Of a stretch of DNA of 64,000 nucleotides, positions 17,205 through 25,905 are shown piece by piece. Source of the stretch: JAJZVS01 sp963708095 (GTDB lineage Bacteria > Pseudomonadota > Alphaproteobacteria > Acetobacterales > Acetobacteraceae); the NCBI GenBank assembly GCA_963708095.1, contig OY970182.1:1054001-1118000 (forward strand). Direction: 5' to 3'. The position numbers and the translations under genes are program-made. Below the pieces are notes generated by a model. That model did not search any database and was not told where the DNA came from. It saw only the letters and a program-made list of their open reading frames with translations. Numbering within the stretch: the stretch's first letter is position 1; the number at the start of each line of letters is the position of its first letter.

Positions 17205-17500
17205 AACTCTACGAAGGCGGGCGCAGCCTGGACGGCGCGGTGGTGACGGTCGACGGCCGACCGCTCGATCCACGCTTCGACATCGCGACGTTCTGCCGTG
17301 CCGGCTTCGAATGGACCTACGCCGGCGAGGGACCGCGGCAACTGGCGCTGGCGCTGCTTGCCGAGCATCTCGGCAACGGTGCGCAGGCGCTGGCGCTCGC
17401 CGAGCCGTTCATGCATGCGGTGGTGGCCGAGCTCGACAATGCCTGGCGCCTGACGAGTGAGGAGATCGATGCCGCGCTGGCCGTATTGTCCGCGCGCTGA
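17201..17500 (+). CDS. DUF6166 domain-containing protein
   Basis: This 99-residue protein matches the DUF6166 pattern: MKLYEGGRSLDGAVVTVDGRPLDPRFDI near the start and FEWTYAGEGPRQLALALLAEHLG in the middle, followed by a helical tail. No function is established. It overlaps the alcohol dehydrogenase stop by an ATGA, which suggests co-translation. In other genomes such genes occur in varied places, so the pairing with a dehydrogenase may be local. Confidence 0.75.
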   Translation: MKLYEGGRSLDGAVVTVDGRPLDPRFDIATFCRAGFEWTYAGEGPRQLALALLAEHLGNGAQALALAEPFMHAVVAELDNAWRLTSEEIDAALAVLSAR

Positions 17501-17614
17501 TCGCGGTTCCCGCTTGGCGCGGACACGCGACATCCCACATAACACCACGGCTGCGCCCGATCGAACGGGCCGGCGAGATCGTAACAATATGTAACGAGGC
17601 GGAGACATCAGGCG

Positions 17615-18244
17615 ATGCGGAGTTTCATCCGGCGGTCCCCCGGCGCGCGGACTCACAACCCGATCGCGCGCAGCCTGGCGCCGGCCGGTGCGCTCGGTTT
17701 GGCGCTGGCGCTCGGTGCCTGCGCGGTGGCCCCGCCCACGGGTCCCACGGTGATGGCGCTGCCGGCCAAGGGCAAAAACTTTGCCACCTTCCGCCAGGAG
17801 GACATGAGTTGCCGGCAGTATGCCGAGCAGCAGATCGGCTACATGCAGCCCGCGCAGGCGGCGAACAACGCGGCGGTGGGCAGCGCCCTGGTGGGCACCG
17901 CGCTCGGCGCGGCGGCGGGAGCGGCGATCGGCTCGGTGAGCGGCAACGTGGGCGCGGGCGCTGCGATCGGCGCCGGCGCCGGCTTGCTTGGCGGCAGCGC
18001 GATCGGTGCGAGCAACGCCCAGGCCAGCGCCGGCGACCTGCAGCAGCGCTACAACATCGCCTACACCCAGTGCATGTATTCGAACGGCAATACCGTGGTC
18101 TCCCGCCCGCCCGGGTACGGCTATGGCGGCGGCTACCCCGGGCCGGGCTACGGCTATCCGCCGCCGCCGTACGGGCCGTACTACGGACCGGTCTATCCGC
18201 AGCCGGGCGTTTCGGTCGGAATCGGCGGCGGCTGGTATCGCTGA
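17615..18244 (+). CDS. Glycine-zipper lipoprotein-like protein
   Basis: This 209-residue protein is probably an outer-membrane-associated lipoprotein. Its N-terminus has a hydrophobic stretch ending in LALGAC, a lipobox, with Cys at about residue 36. A region of Gly/Ala zipper repeats follows (GSALVGTALGAAAGAAIGS to GAGAGLLGGSAIGAS), as in YMGG/SlyB-like proteins. The last third is Pro/Tyr/Gly-rich (YGYGGGYPGPGYGYPPPPYG), likely extended and unfolded. It has its own upstream gap containing AACAATATGTAACGAGG and is followed by a dispersed repeat. A role in envelope integrity is inference from the family. Confidence 0.85.
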   Translation: MRSFIRRSPGARTHNPIARSLAPAGALGLALALGACAVAPPTGPTVMALPAKGKNFATFRQEDMSCRQYAEQQIGYMQPAQAANNAAVGSALVGTALGAAAGAAIGSVSGNVGAGAAIGAGAGLLGGSAIGASNAQASAGDLQQRYNIAYTQCMYSNGNTVVSRPPGYGYGGGYPGPGYGYPPPPYGPYYGPVYPQPGVSVGIGGGWYR

Positions 18245-18249
18245 CGACG

Positions 18250-18345
18250 CGCGCGGGCGGCGACTCCTCCACCTCTCCCGCGCTGCGTGAGACATGTCGG
18301 TCGTTCGCGTGATTGCTCTGTGCGGCACGCATAGCAGTTGACTTG
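18250..18345. repeat. Dispersed palindromic repeat copy (degenerate hairpin)
   Basis: GCGCGGGCGGCGACTCCTCC and ACCTCTCCCGC-GCTGCGTGAGACATG match the left half of the repeat family. The right arm of the hairpin has decayed, and GTGATTGCTCTGTG corresponds to the outer CGATTGCCCTGCC block. The remaining ~165 bases up to the livG start show no gene. Confidence 0.6.
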
Positions 18346-18512
18346 CCGGCAGCGCTTCGTCACCCTTCGCCACACGACAACAGAGTGCCGGCGGGACGTT
18401 TCCGCAACGGCACGCAAAGGCGGGGTGAACGAATGGGAAGGCGGCGCGGCACGCTGGGCTGCAGTGCGAACGGCGTCCATGGCGCTCACGGGCCCGTGCA
18501 CGGGGGCCGGAG

Positions 18513-19305
18513 GTGAACGGGGCCGCCGCACCGCTGCTGTCCGTGCGCGACGTGGTGATGCGCTTCGGCGGCGTGGTGGCGCTCGGCGGCGTGTCGTTCG
18601 ATGTGGCGCCCAACCAGATCTGTGGGCTGATCGGGCCCAACGGGTCGGGCAAGACCACCCTCTTCAATTGCATCAGCGGCATCTATCGCTACGCCGAGGG
18701 CGATATCGTCTTCGATGGGACACCCCTCACCGGCGTGAAGCGGCATCGCATGGCCGGGCTCGGCATCGGGCGGACGTTCCAGAACGTCGCGCTGTTCCGC
18801 AGCCTGTCGGTGCGGCAGAACATTCTGGTCGGCGCGCACCACCTGGGCCGCAGCGGTTTCGTCGCCAACGCGTTGCGGCTGCCGGTCGTGCGCGCGGAGG
18901 AAGCCGCGGCGACCGACCGGTTGGACGCGCTGCTCGACCTGCTCGATCTCGCCCACGTCGCCGACACCCCGGCGGGCAGCCTGCCCTTTCCCACCCAGAA
19001 GCGGGTGGAAATGGCGCGCGCGCTGATCGGCGCGCCGAAATTGCTGCTGCTGGATGAGCCGGCCGGCGGCCTGAACCATGCCGAGGTCGACGCGCTCGCC
19101 GCCCTGCTCGGGCGCATCCGCGGCCCGTTCAACCTCACGATCCTGCTGGTCGAGCATCACATGAGCCTGGTGATGCGCGTGTCGGAACAGGTCGTGGCGC
19201 TGGAATTCGGCCGCAAGATCGCCGACGGCACGCCCGAGCAGGTGCGCCGCGAACCCGAAGTGATCCGCGCGTATCTCGGCGAGACGGCAAAGGAGGACAT
19301 GCGCC

Positions 19306-19322
<17 letters not shown>
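18513..19322 (+). CDS. livG: Branched-chain amino acid ABC transporter ATP-binding protein LivG
   Basis: This 269-residue ATPase energises a HAAT-type importer. Walker A is GPNGSGKTT, Walker B is KLLLLDEPAGGL, and the switch histidine is in LLVEHHMSLVM. The signature is degenerate (SLPFPTQKRVEMARAL), which is normal for LivG. The AYLGE end of the domain is typical. I use GTG 18513 as the start because no ATG precedes the first strand; the Shine-Dalgarno-like GGAGG abuts it, so the true initiation site is less certain. livF overlaps its end by 17 bases, and livH and livM follow. Confidence 0.93.
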
Positions 19323-20019
<697 letters not shown>

Positions 20020-20036
20020 AACGAAGGCGGCGCGCG

Positions 20037-20909
20037 ATGAACGGATTGCTGCACCAGATCGCCTCCGGGGTCGCTTCGGGGGCGATCTACGCCTCTGTCG
20101 CGCTCGCGCTGGTCATGATCTACCAGGCGACGCACCACGTGAACTTCGCCCAGGGCGAGATGGCGACACTTTCGACCTTCGTCGCCCTGACCCTAATCCA
20201 GGCCGGCGTGCCGTTCTGGGGCGCGTTCGTGCTGACGATCCTGCTGTCCTTCGCGCTCGGCGTGGTGGTGGAACGGATCCTGATGCGGCCGATGATGAAC
20301 GCGCCGGTGCTGTCATCGGTCGGCGTGTTCATCGGGCTGCTGCTGGTGATCAATGCGCTGGACGGCTGGATCTTCGGCTTCACCATCAAATCGTTCCCCT
20401 CCCCGTTCCATGCCGCGCACCCGCTGCTGGGCGGCTACGTGTCGCCGCACGAGATCGGCGAAACGGGGCTCACCGTCGTCGTGCTGCTGCTGGTGTGGCT
20501 GTTCTTCCGCTACACGCCGCTGGGGCTCGCGATGCGGGCGGCGGCGTACAACCCAGTCTCGGCGCGGCTGTGCGGTGTGCGGGTGAACCGGATGCTGGGG
20601 CTGGGCTGGGGGCTGGCGGCGGCGATCGGGGCGGCGGCGGGGATCATGGTGGCCCCCGTGGTGTTCCTCGATCCCAACATGATGTCGGGGATCCTGCTGT
20701 ATGCCTTCGCCGGCGCCTTGCTGGGCGGGATCGACAATCCGCTGGGCGCGGTGATCGGCGGGTTCGTGGTAGGCGTGCTGGAAAACCTGTTCGGCGCCTA
20801 TGTCGTCGGCACCGAGCTGAAACTGACCGTGGCGCTGATGATCATCGTCGTCGTGTTGCTGGCCAGGCCCGCCGGGCTGTTCGGCCGCGCGGTACAGAGC
20901 AGGGTGTAG
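20037..20909 (+). CDS. livH: Branched-chain amino acid ABC transporter permease LivH
   Basis: This 290-residue inner-membrane permease has about eight hydrophobic segments. The family start GVASGAIYASVALALVMIYQ and HHVNFAQGEMATL are clear, as is the cytoplasmic coupling region FRYTPLGLAMRAAAYNPVSARLCGVRVNRM with the conserved Ala/Gly-rich EAA-like pattern. It forms the channel with LivM and lies 3 bases before livM. The ATG follows AAGGCGG. Confidence 0.95.
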   Translation: MNGLLHQIASGVASGAIYASVALALVMIYQATHHVNFAQGEMATLSTFVALTLIQAGVPFWGAFVLTILLSFALGVVVERILMRPMMNAPVLSSVGVFIGLLLVINALDGWIFGFTIKSFPSPFHAAHPLLGGYVSPHEIGETGLTVVVLLLVWLFFRYTPLGLAMRAAAYNPVSARLCGVRVNRMLGLGWGLAAAIGAAAGIMVAPVVFLDPNMMSGILLYAFAGALLGGIDNPLGAVIGGFVVGVLENLFGAYVVGTELKLTVALMIIVVVLLARPAGLFGRAVQSRV

Positions 20910-20912
20910 CGG

Positions 20913-21902
20913 ATGGAAGCAAACCGCATGCCACCGGCCGGTCTCGGCCCGGCGCAGGCGCTGTGGATGGGCGCGTTCCTGGCGGTGATGGTGGGGCTCG
21001 CGTTCTTTGCTGATTCGTACCATCTGTTCCAGCTCACGATGGTGGTCGTGTACGCCGTCTCGGTGCTGGGGATGACCGTGCTCACCGGCTACACGGGGCA
21101 GATTTCGCTGGGCCATGGCGCGTTCTTCGCCATCGGGTCGTACACCACCGCCATCCTGATGGCGAACTACAACTGGCCGTACTGGGCGACCTTGCCCGCA
21201 GCAGCACTGGCCTCCGCACTGGTCGGTTTCCTGATCGGCTTCCCCGCATTGCGGTTGGGCGGTCTCTATCTCGCCCTGACAACATTCGCGCTGGCTGTCT
21301 CGGTGCCGCAGATCCTGAAGGTGAACGCGCTGTCGGACCTCACCGGCGGGGTGCAAGGGCTGACGATGGACAAGCCGGACGCGCCGTTCGGCCTGCCGCT
21401 CACCGGCGATCAATGGATCTACCTGTTCTCGCTCGGCGTCGGCTGCGTCGTGTTCCTGCTTGCCTGGAACCTGACGCGCGGACGCACCGGGCGCGCCATG
21501 CTGGCCGTGCGCGAGCAGCCTGTGGCGGCTGAGGCCATGGGCGTCGGTCTCGCCGCGCTGAAAACCCGCACCTTCGCCGTCAGCGCCATGATCACCGGCA
21601 TCGGCGGCGCGCTGAGCGCCATCGCCGTGCAGTTCGTGGCCCCCGACAGCTTCAATTTTTTCCTCTCCATCACCCTGTTCGTGGGCCTCGTCGTCGGCGG
21701 GGTGGATTCAATCCCGGGCGCCCTGTTCGGCGGCGCCTTCATCGAGTTCATCCCGAATATCGCCAACGACATCTCCAAGGCAGCCCCAGGCGCAATCTAC
21801 GGCGCCATCCTGATCGGGTTCATGTTCGTCCTGCCGCGCGGGGTGGGGGGCGCGGTGGTCGGGCTGATCCGCCGCGCCCGGCCCCGGCCGCAGGCGCGTT
21901 AG
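20913..21902 (+). CDS. livM: Branched-chain amino acid ABC transporter permease LivM
   Basis: This 329-residue membrane permease partners LivH. It shows GYTGQISLGHGAFFAIGSYTTA, the hallmark of LivM, then about nine transmembrane segments and the coupling helix RTGRAMLAVREQPVAAEAMGV. The C-terminus is basic (RRARPRPQAR). It is the last gene of livGFHM; the binding protein is not in this operon, and the one at 12615 is a candidate partner. Confidence 0.95.
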   Translation: MEANRMPPAGLGPAQALWMGAFLAVMVGLAFFADSYHLFQLTMVVVYAVSVLGMTVLTGYTGQISLGHGAFFAIGSYTTAILMANYNWPYWATLPAAALASALVGFLIGFPALRLGGLYLALTTFALAVSVPQILKVNALSDLTGGVQGLTMDKPDAPFGLPLTGDQWIYLFSLGVGCVVFLLAWNLTRGRTGRAMLAVREQPVAAEAMGVGLAALKTRTFAVSAMITGIGGALSAIAVQFVAPDSFNFFLSITLFVGLVVGGVDSIPGALFGGAFIEFIPNIANDISKAAPGAIYGAILIGFMFVLPRGVGGAVVGLIRRARPRPQAR

Positions 21903-21965
21903 CGGGGGCCGGAGCGTGCCCGGCGGTGGTTGACGCACGGGGTGGAGGGCGCCGAGTTTGGGGGC

Positions 21966-23834
21966 ATGCTGACGTGGTTCGAATCTCGGCTTGACCCTAC
22001 CGCTCGCACGCCGTCGGAGCCGCCGACGGACAGTCTGGGCCGGTTCTACTGGCATTTTGCGCGCCAGGCTGGCTGGCCGGTGGTTGCCTTGTTCGCGGCC
22101 GGGCTGGTGGCGGCGATGCTGGACATCACCATCCCGCTGTTCATCGGGCGGGTGGTGGGGCTGGTGTCGCGCATCCGGCCGGAGCTTTTGTTTGCGACGG
22201 CCGGCTGGCAGTTTGCCGGGATGGCAGGGGTGCTGCTGGTGTTGCGGCCGGCGGCGCAGCTCGCGCAGTATGTCGTGACCAACCAGGTGATCAATCCGGG
22301 CGTCACCAACATGATCCGGTGGCAGAACCACTGGCATGTGGTGCGGCAGAGCTGGTCGTTTTTCCAGAGCGACTTTGCCGGCCGGATTGCCAACCGGGTG
22401 ATCCAGACCGGGCCGGCGCTGCGCGAGAGCATCGTCGCTGCGACCAATGCCGTGTGGTACATCCTGGTCTATGGAACCAGCGCCATCGCGCTGCTGTCGG
22501 CGGCCGACTGGCGGCTGACGTTGCCCTTCATCGGCTGGTTCGCCGCCTATGCGGTGCTGCTGGCGGCTTTCGTGCCGCGGCTGCGGGAGCGCTCGCGCGT
22601 GGTGTCCGAAGCGCGGTCGAACCTGACGGGGCGGGTGGTGGACAGCTATACCAACATCCTCACCGTCAAGCTGTTCGCGCGCGCCCGCGACGAGGATGCG
22701 TTCGTGCGCGATGCGGTGGACCACCACACGGCAGCGATGCGCCGGCAAAGCCGGCTGGCGACCGCACTCACGTCCACCCTCGCGCTGATGAACGCGTGCC
22801 TGCTGGCCGCCACGGGGCTGCTCTCCATCCTGCTGTTTCGCGCCGGGCACATCGCGGTCGGCACGGTTGCGACGGCGCTGCCGATGGCCTGGCAGATCGC
22901 CAACATGGCCGGCTGGGTGGCGCAGAACGTCACCAGCATCTTCGAGAACGTGGGCGTCGTGCAGGACGGCATGCGCTCGATCGCGGTGCCGCGGCAGATG
23001 CCGGACCCGCCCGGCGCCCGCGCGCTGGTCGTCACCGCCGGCGCCATTCGTTTCGAGCATGTGGAGTTCGACTACGGCCGCGCGCGCGGGGTGCCGGTGC
23101 TGCACGACATCGACCTGGCCATCGCGCCGGGCGAGCGGGTCGGCCTGGTCGGCCCGTCGGGGGCGGGGAAGTCGACGCTCGTGAACCTGCTGCTGCATTT
23201 CTACGATCCCGCCGGCGGGCGCATCCTGATCGACGGCCAGGACATCGCCGGCGTGACGCAGGAAAGCCTGCGCGGGCAGATCGCGATGGTGACGCAGGAT
23301 ACCTCCCTGCTGCACCGCACGATCCGCGAGAACATTGCCTACGGGCGGCCCGACGCGACCGAGGCGATGATCGAGGACGCGGCGCAGCGGGCGGAAGCGC
23401 ACGAGTTCATCACCGGCCTTGAGGACTGGCACGGCCGCAGCGGCTACGACGCGCATGTGGGCGAGCGCGGGGTGAAGCTGTCCGGCGGCCAGCGCCAGCG
23501 CATCGCGATCGCGCGCGTGATCCTGAAGAACGCGCCGATCCTGGTGCTGGACGAGGCGACCTCGGCGCTCGATTCGGAGATCGAGGCGGCGATCCAGGGC
23601 CAGTTGGATGCGCTGATGGAGGGGCGGACGGTGATTGCGATCGCGCACCGGCTGTCGACGATCGCGCGCATGGACCGGCTGGTGGTGCTGGATCAGGGGC
23701 GCGTGTGCGAGACGGGCACGCATGCGGCGCTGCTGCAGGCGGGCGGGATCTACGCGCGGCTGTGGCGGCGGCAGTCGGGCGGGTTTCTCGAAGGGGACGG
23801 GCGGCAGGTGCAGCCGGCGGCGACGTTGGCCTGA
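21966..23834 (+). CDS. ABC exporter, fused permease and ATPase (ABCB-like)
   Basis: This 622-residue half-transporter has a six-helix membrane domain (about residues 40-330) and a C-terminal ATPase. The ATPase shows GPSGAGKST, signature VKLSGGQRQRIAIARV, Walker B ILVLDEATSALD and the switch AHRLST. The start of this group usually reads M-x-x-WFE-R-x-x-DP, as seen in MLTWFESRLDP, so I choose ATG 21966 rather than the upstream TTG at 21930. A lipid, peptide or drug substrate is possible; nothing nearby narrows it. It is 63 bases after livM but probably independent. Confidence 0.92.
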   Translation: MLTWFESRLDPTARTPSEPPTDSLGRFYWHFARQAGWPVVALFAAGLVAAMLDITIPLFIGRVVGLVSRIRPELLFATAGWQFAGMAGVLLVLRPAAQLAQYVVTNQVINPGVTNMIRWQNHWHVVRQSWSFFQSDFAGRIANRVIQTGPALRESIVAATNAVWYILVYGTSAIALLSAADWRLTLPFIGWFAAYAVLLAAFVPRLRERSRVVSEARSNLTGRVVDSYTNILTVKLFARARDEDAFVRDAVDHHTAAMRRQSRLATALTSTLALMNACLLAATGLLSILLFRAGHIAVGTVATALPMAWQIANMAGWVAQNVTSIFENVGVVQDGMRSIAVPRQMPDPPGARALVVTAGAIRFEHVEFDYGRARGVPVLHDIDLAIAPGERVGLVGPSGAGKSTLVNLLLHFYDPAGGRILIDGQDIAGVTQESLRGQIAMVTQDTSLLHRTIRENIAYGRPDATEAMIEDAAQRAEAHEFITGLEDWHGRSGYDAHVGERGVKLSGGQRQRIAIARVILKNAPILVLDEATSALDSEIEAAIQGQLDALMEGRTVIAIAHRLSTIARMDRLVVLDQGRVCETGTHAALLQAGGIYARLWRRQSGGFLEGDGRQVQPAATLA

Positions 23835-23861
23835 GAAGGGGGGCGGTCTGAGGGGTCGCGG

Positions 23862-24130
23862 TCAGGCGCCGAGCACCGCGATACCGGCCGCCCTCGCCGT
23901 CGGCCGCAGAGCGCCGGGTCCATGGTGGCGAGCGGGAAGCCGCGCCGCCGGGCCAGTTCCAGATCGGCGGCGTCGTAGACGAACAGGCGGAAGCGGTCGG
24001 CGAGGCCGACGGTTTCGCCCCAGGCCTGAGCGTCGGTTTCCGCATCGATCGCGATGTCCGGTTGCGCGAGATCGGCCAGCGCCACGTTGCGGTACGCCGC
24101 GTCGATCCACCCGCGGGATTCCTCCCGCGC
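23862..24130 (-). pseudogene. Decayed PIN-domain toxin (VapC-like) fragment
   Basis: The C-terminal half of a VapC ribonuclease is recognisable as RGWIDAAYRNVALADL, AWGETVGLADRFRLFVYDAADLELARRRGFPLATMD. The usual ending AAGIAVLGA is found in a neighbouring frame and stops at 23862, so there is a frameshift near 23905-23920. The N-terminal half with the first catalytic aspartate is missing upstream of about 24130. It is therefore a remnant, on the opposite strand to the intact MazEF-like module. Confidence 0.75.
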
Positions 24131-24219
24131 GGCAAGTTCGCCCCGACTCCGGGGGCAAAGCGGTCCGCGCGGCCAGCGGCGCGGTGTTGCGGTGCCGGAC
24201 GGCACCGAATGGGCCGCCG

Positions 24220-24248
24220 TTGAATGGATTATGTAAGTGCATTATATG
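24220..24248 (+). promoter_or_regulatory. Promoter with overlapping operator for the mazEF-like module
   Basis: TTGAAT (24220-24225), a 17-base spacer and TATATG (24243-24248) form a sigma70-like promoter in an unusually AT-rich patch. An inverted pair GTGCA-N7-TGCAC covers the -10 box and is a likely operator for antitoxin autoregulation. Confidence 0.55.
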
Positions 24249-24280
24249 TGCACACAGGGCAGCAGATCGGGATCCGCATC

Positions 24281-24583
24281 ATGCCGAGGACCAGCCACCA
24301 TCCCAAGGAGAGCAGTTTCAACTTCCGCATCGACCCTGTCCTGAAGGCGGAATTCACCGCCGCGACCGAGGCAGCCGACAAGCCGGCCGCTCAGGTGTTG
24401 CGGGAATTCATGCGGGTTTATGTGCAACGGCGCCGGCACCGGGCTTTCACCGCCGAGGCGCGGCGGCAATCGCGCGAGGCGGCGGAACGCGCCCGCGATC
24501 CGGGCAGCGACGAGTATGTCGTCATGCGGGAGATCGCGGCGGAGTTGGACCGCGACGACTTCGCAGCCGAGTGGAAGGCATGA
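24281..24583 (+). CDS. Antitoxin of a MazEF/PemIK-type module (ribbon-helix-helix)
   Basis: This 100-residue protein begins with a strand-helix-helix region, SSFNFRIDPVLKAEFTAATEAADKPAAQVLREFMRVYV, that matches RHH antitoxins. A charged helical C-terminus follows (REIAAELDRDDFAAEWKA), which would block the toxin. It probably represses its own promoter. I start at ATG 24281; an upstream in-frame ATG at 24224 would lie inside the promoter. Its TGA overlaps the toxin ATG (ATGA), so the two are coupled. Confidence 0.85.
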   Translation: MPRTSHHPKESSFNFRIDPVLKAEFTAATEAADKPAAQVLREFMRVYVQRRRHRAFTAEARRQSREAAERARDPGSDEYVVMREIAAELDRDDFAAEWKA

Positions 24584-24915
24584 GGCGCGGCGACCTCGTG
24601 ACGATTGCCGTGGGCGGGGACTACGGGAAGCATCGCCCGGCGCCGGTCGTGCAGGCCGACGCATTTGCCGAGCTTGGATCGGTGACGGTGCTGCGTCTCA
24701 CCAGCGAATTGCACGACTGGCCGCTGTTTCGCGTGACCGTTCACCCGGCGGACGGAAACGGGCTACAGAAACCCTCGCAGGTCATGATCGACCGCGCCGT
24801 TGCCTTGCCGCGCGAGAAGGTGGGCGCGGTGTTCGGTCGTCTTGATGACGTTGCGATGCGGGCTGTGAGCCGGGCGCTGGCCGCCTTCCTTGGTCTGGAG
24901 GGGTTGGCAGCCTGA
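24580..24915 (+). CDS. MazF/PemK-like mRNA interferase toxin
   Basis: The 111-residue protein has the PemK/MazF fold: MRRGDLVTIAVGGDYGKHRPAPVVQAD at the start, then VTVLRLTSELHDWPLFRVTV, SQVMIDRAVALPREKVGAVFGRLDD and an amphipathic C-terminal helix. Conserved Arg and Thr/Ser residues expected at the ribonuclease site are present (RPAPVVQ, LTSEL). It would cut mRNA when not bound by the antitoxin encoded just upstream. No damage is visible, so the pair looks functional. Confidence 0.85.
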   Translation: MRRGDLVTIAVGGDYGKHRPAPVVQADAFAELGSVTVLRLTSELHDWPLFRVTVHPADGNGLQKPSQVMIDRAVALPREKVGAVFGRLDDVAMRAVSRALAAFLGLEGLAA

Positions 24916-25536
24916 TCGGCGCCTCTGCACGGGGAGGTCGTTCCGGGTTTGTACGGATGCCCTCCACGCCGACCTGAACCCCCTACCCCGGCCTCCACCA
25001 CCCGCTTCCCCCGCCGCGTCACCCCCTCGCGATGCACGCCAGCACCACCACCCGCCACCGCCGCCGGCCCCTCAGCCAGAGGACGAATGTACTGAATGGT
25101 ACGGGCCGAAGCGGTGGACAGGGGGCTTCGGGTCTCCGCGGTGACGGTTCCGGAAGGGGGGCGGCCACGGATTCAACACAGAGGCCGCCGAGGAAGAATG
25201 AGATCGCAGAGGGTGCGTCGTCGGTCCCGGCCGGCGCAGGGTCCCTTGCGGCGGTGGAGGCGGCGGCGCGGCGACCAGCGGGCACTCGGGACACCTCGGC
25301 GGTACGCGCTACTCTGTGTCCTCGGTCTTCCTCTGTGATCTCTGTGATAGAGGCCGAGCCGCCCGCCACCACCGGCCCCGCACCCAGAAGCGCGGATCGT
25401 GCTCCAAGGCGTGGGATCGGAGCTGTGGCGCGGCGGTCCGCCAGAGCGCCCAGGGCGGGCGTTTTCATGGCGGGCGCACGTCCAAGGCAACAGCCACATT
25501 GATTATAATGACACGATGCAGGCAAGTGACGGTCCC
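24916..25536. other. Gene-poor stretch with a decayed Phd-antitoxin-like segment
   Basis: No intact gene is seen over ~620 bases. On the minus strand at about 25065-24997 two adjacent frames give RRRWRVVVLACIARG and EGVTRRGKRVVEAGVG, which together match the Phd-like segment encoded at 29452-29330. A frameshift and stop separate them, so this is a decayed copy. Short plus-strand frames here look like shadows. Confidence 0.6.
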
Positions 25537-25779
25537 ATGAGCAGCATCACGATCCGCAAGCTCGATCCGGCGATCAAGGAGCGTCTGCGCGCGGCTGAGC
25601 GTGGACAATCGATGGAAGCCGAAGCCCGGCGCATCCCGCAGGCCGCGCTCGACGGGTCCGCGTCGACGCCGGGACGCAGCCTGTATGAGCGGATCCACGC
25701 GAGGTTTGCCCCGCTCGGCGGCGTCGATCTGGAGCTGCCTGCGCGCGTACCGGTGCGCGAGCCGTCCCGCTTCGACTGA
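25537..25779 (+). CDS. FitA-like ribbon-helix-helix antitoxin
   Basis: The 80-residue protein starts MSSITIRKLDPAIKERLRAAERGQSMEAEARRI, the FitA/VapB-type DNA-binding motif. A C-terminal toxin-binding part includes RIHARFAPLGGVDLELP. It would normally repress its own operon and neutralise a PIN toxin. The ATG at 25537 is preferred; ATG 25516 in frame adds seven unlike residues. Its stop overlaps the ATG of the next frame (ATG at 25779), which encodes only a PIN fragment, so the antitoxin is an orphan. Confidence 0.75.
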   Translation: MSSITIRKLDPAIKERLRAAERGQSMEAEARRIPQAALDGSASTPGRSLYERIHARFAPLGGVDLELPARVPVREPSRFD

Positions 25780-25905
25780 TGTTCCTGCTCGATACCAACG
25801 TGCAGCCCGCTATGATGCGGGCGGTCCGAGATCGAGCGTCCCTGCCAGGAAATGGCTGTGCCGCCGCAGGGGATTACCATCTCTGTACAGCTCGTGCTTC
25901 CGGGT
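25779..25905 (+). pseudogene. Truncated FitB/VapC-like PIN toxin
   Basis: The frame begins MFLLDTNV, the exact start of FitB-type PIN domains with the first catalytic aspartate, and is coupled to the antitoxin just upstream. After about eight residues similarity is lost (QPAMMRAVRDRAS...). The remaining PIN acidic residues are absent. Base composition falls sharply at about 25880-25905, where the restriction gene begins on the other strand. Truncation on entry of the restriction-modification island is the likely cause. Confidence 0.6.

Noticed and set aside
18970..19020. Degenerate ABC signature in LivG as a possible defect
   Set aside because: LivG proteins normally carry a degenerate signature; the partner LivF has the canonical one.
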